Origin: Auanema rhodensis
Lineage: Eukaryota; Nematoda; Chromadorea; Rhabditida; Rhabditidae
Assembly: GCA_964057225.1 (NCBI GenBank)
Contig: OZ059896.1
Location: 21,324,501 to 21,388,500 of the forward strand
Direction of reading: 5' to 3'
Length of the DNA: 64,000 bases
The position numbers and the translations under genes were made by a program. Shown here piece by piece: positions 62,124 through 64,000 of this stretch. The notes beneath the pieces were generated by a model. That model searched no databases. It was given only the letters and a program-made list of their open reading frames with translations, and was not told where the DNA came from. Within the stretch, counting starts at the first letter, position 1, and the number at the start of each line of letters is the position of its first letter.

Positions 62124-64000
62124 TGTACACTCAACATTGCTTCCAAAAACATTTTGACAAAAACTTTTTCGAAAAATTTCAAAATAATTTAGCAAAAAGT
62201 AGATGTTTTTAGATTCCTTTTTTCAAGGCAAAGACGATGGACAATGTTATTCAACGAAAAAATTAATTCTTCAGGGTGAAAATCGAGGATATAAGTGTGA
62301 ACTTATATCAGTTGATATCTCGGTGCATTTTTAAGCTAGCGCAAATCTCATAACACAGATCGACGCAGCTTGAAAATCCGCATCGAATGCACTATACTAC
62401 ATTGAGAAACGCTTAATACAAAAATTAGTTATGATCGTTTGAAAAATGATGCCTTAGTGTATGTTGAGTTTCCATGTACACTCAACATTGCTTCCAAAAA
62501 CATTTTGACAAAATTTTTTTGAAACATTTCAAAATAATTTAGCAAAAAGTAGATGTTTTTAGATTCCTTTTTTCAAGGCAAAGACGATGGACAATGTTAT
62601 TCAACGAAAAAATTAATTCTTCAGGGTGAAAATCGAGGATATAAGTGTGAACTTATATCAGTTGATATCTCGGTGCATTTTTAAGCTAGCGCAAATCTGA
62701 TAACACAGATCGACGCAGCTTAAAAATCCGCATCGAATGCACTTTACTACTTTGAGAAACGCTTAATACAAAAATTAGTTATGATCGTTTGAAAATTGAT
62801 GCATTAGTGTATGTTGAGTTTCCATGTACACTCAACATTGCTTCCAAAAACATTTTGACAAAAACTTTTTCGAAAAATTTCAAAATAATTTAGCAAAAAG
62901 TAGATGTTTTTAGATTCCTTTTTTTAAGGCAAAGACGATGGACAATGTTATTCAACGAAAAAATTAATTCTTCAGGGTGAAAATCGAGGATATAAGTGTG
63001 AACTTATATCAGTTGATATCTCGGTGCATTTTTAAGCTAGCGCAAATCTGATAACACAGATCGACGCAGCTTAAAAATCCGCATCGAATGCACTTTACTA
63101 CTTTGAGAAACGCTTAATACAAAAGTTAGTTATGATCGTTTGAAAAATGATGCCTTAGTGTATGTTGAGTTTCCATGTACACTCAACATTGCTTCCAAAA
63201 ACATTTTGACAAAAATTTTTTCGAAAAATTTCAAAATAATTTAGCAAAAAGTAGATGTTTTTAGATTCCTTTTTTTAAGGCAAAGACGATGGACAATGTT
63301 ATTCAACGAAAAAATTAATTCTTCAGGGTGAAAATCGAGGATATAAGTGTGAACTTATATCAGTTGATATCTCGGTGCATTTTTAAGCTAGCGCAAATCT
63401 GATAACACAGATCGACGCAGCTTAAAAATCCGCATCGAATGCACTATACCACATTGAGAAACGCTTAATACAAAAATTAGTTATGATCGTTTGAAAAATG
63501 ATGCATTAGTGTATGTTGAGTTTCCATGTACACTCAACATTGCTTCCAAAAACATTTTGACAAAAATTTTTTCGAAAAATTTCAAAATAATTTAGCAAAA
63601 AGTAGATGTTTTTAGATTCCTTTTTTCAAGGCAAAGACGATGGACAATGTTATTCAACAAAAAAATTAATTCTTCAGGGTGAAAATCGAGGATATAAGTG
63701 TGCACTTATATCAGTTGATATCTCGGTGCATTTTTAAGCTAGCGCAAATCTGATAACACAGATCGACGCAGCTTAAAAATCCGCATCGAATGCACTATAC
63801 TACATTGAGAAACGCTTAATACGAAAATTAGTTATGATCGTTTGAAAAATGATGCCTTAGTGTATTTTGAGTTTCCATGTACACTCAACATTGCTTCCAA
63901 AAACATTTTGACAAAAATTTTTTCGAAAAATTTCAAAATAATTTAGCAAAAAGTAGATGTTTTTAGATTCCTTTTTTCAAGGCAAAGACGATGGACAATG
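62124..64000 (+). repeat. Right-hand tail of the array (monomers 178-182 and partial 183)
   Basis: Monomer 178 (ctcataac, aaaaacttttt) and 179 (350 bp, aaaattttttt then gaaac) match 108-109, continuing the 70-monomer relation that begins at 177. Monomers 180 and 181 match 110 and 112; the tacattgaaaaacg monomer 111 has no partner. Monomer 182 ends in gtattttgag like 113 and has a private aatacgaaaatt. The partial monomer 183 (63878-64000) stops inside the array. Confidence 0.8.

Larger units (their letters stand above)
1..64000 (+). repeat. Satellite DNA array, 351-bp monomer, about 182.4 copies
   Basis: The motif tgtacactca recurs at 1, 352, 703, 1054 and so on to 63878, always on the + strand. 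The spacing is 351 bp except in five monomers of 350 bp. No base in the window falls outside the array, and no end of the array is reached on either side. Monomers differ at a limited set of sites, for example offset 101 C/T, 112-118 ggacaatg / gaacaatg / ggacgatg, 133 G/A, 177 A/C, 248-249, 277-279 and 329-330, and the same variants recur in many copies. This homogenised pattern is typical of satellite DNA evolving by unequal exchange and gene conversion. A centromeric or pericentromeric location is inferred from the array type, not shown by the sequence. I do not recognise the family. Confidence 0.98.

Noticed and set aside
1-64000. CRISPR array
   Set aside because: The repeats are 351 bp and abut directly; there are no unique spacers, no leader and no cas genes.
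1-64000. Tandem protein-repeat gene (351 bp = 117 codons)
   Set aside because: Each monomer has in-frame stops in the frame of the ATG at offset 80 (TGA at 32, TAA at 62, TAG at 77, TGA at 317), so no frame continues across monomer boundaries; the longest listed frame is 79 codons.
1-64000. Transposon or retroelement remnants
   Set aside because: No terminal repeats, target duplications or coding remnants interrupt the array, and no stretch differs from the monomer.
1-64000. Dimeric origin of the monomer from two 175-bp halves
   Set aside because: Comparison of offsets 1-175 with 176-351 by eye gives no consistent similarity; only short A-runs match.
1-64000. Telomeric or rDNA-associated repeats
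   Set aside because: No short telomere-type tandem motif is present; isolated ttaagg is part of the monomer and not tandem. Nothing resembles rRNA.
1-64000. Assignment to a named insect satellite family
   Set aside because: The length and AT content resemble several known insect satellites, but I do not recognise the sequence, and length alone is not evidence.

Overview
The whole 64,000-base window is one uninterrupted tandem satellite DNA array. The unit is 351 bp, AT-rich (one monomer hand-counted at about 32% GC) and always in the same orientation. With phase 1 set at the tgtacactca motif, the window holds 182 complete monomers and a 123-bp partial at 63878-64000. Monomer n starts at 351(n-1)+1, drifting by only -5 bp over the window because five monomers each lack one base (near 16190, 17943, 24866, 37948 and 62517). 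I found no unique DNA, transposon, structural RNA, CRISPR, promoter or convincing gene on either strand. This is eukaryotic heterochromatin of the centromeric or pericentromeric kind, from an AT-rich genome. An invertebrate such as an insect is plausible, but I do not recognise the satellite family and the sequence does not fix the taxon.

Above the monomer level the array is a patchwork of nested tandem duplications, visible through shared private variants. From left to right: monomers 1-2; a 17-monomer block (703-6669) and its 16-monomer copy (6670-12285); a small block with a four-monomer period (12286-14742); a five-monomer tandem duplication (14743-18250); a four-monomer linker; three to four rounds of a three-monomer unit (19655-23164); a mixed block with two- and five-monomer periods (23165-26673); a block related to later sequence (26674-29832); three rounds of another three-monomer unit (29833-32991); a block that is the parent or sister of later parts (32992-43169); two adjacent 27-monomer copies (43170-52646 and 52647-62123); and a tail (62124-64000) matching 37555 onward. 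Long-range relations occur at offsets of 42, 43, 48, 69 and 70 monomers, and the changes of offset can be explained by named gains or losses of whole monomers. That is the signature of out-of-register recombination.

Four monomers (16, 32, 144, 171) carry a 79-codon open frame; nearly all others break the frame at one or more of three sites where CAA and TAA (or TGA) alternate. All four descend from one monomer type by the duplications above, so the frame is most simply a chance open state, although the C/T stop pattern deserves a test. Each monomer also holds three short dyads and an A/T-tract half, features often discussed for centromeric satellites. Monomer type assignments were made by eye from diagnostic sites, not by full alignment.
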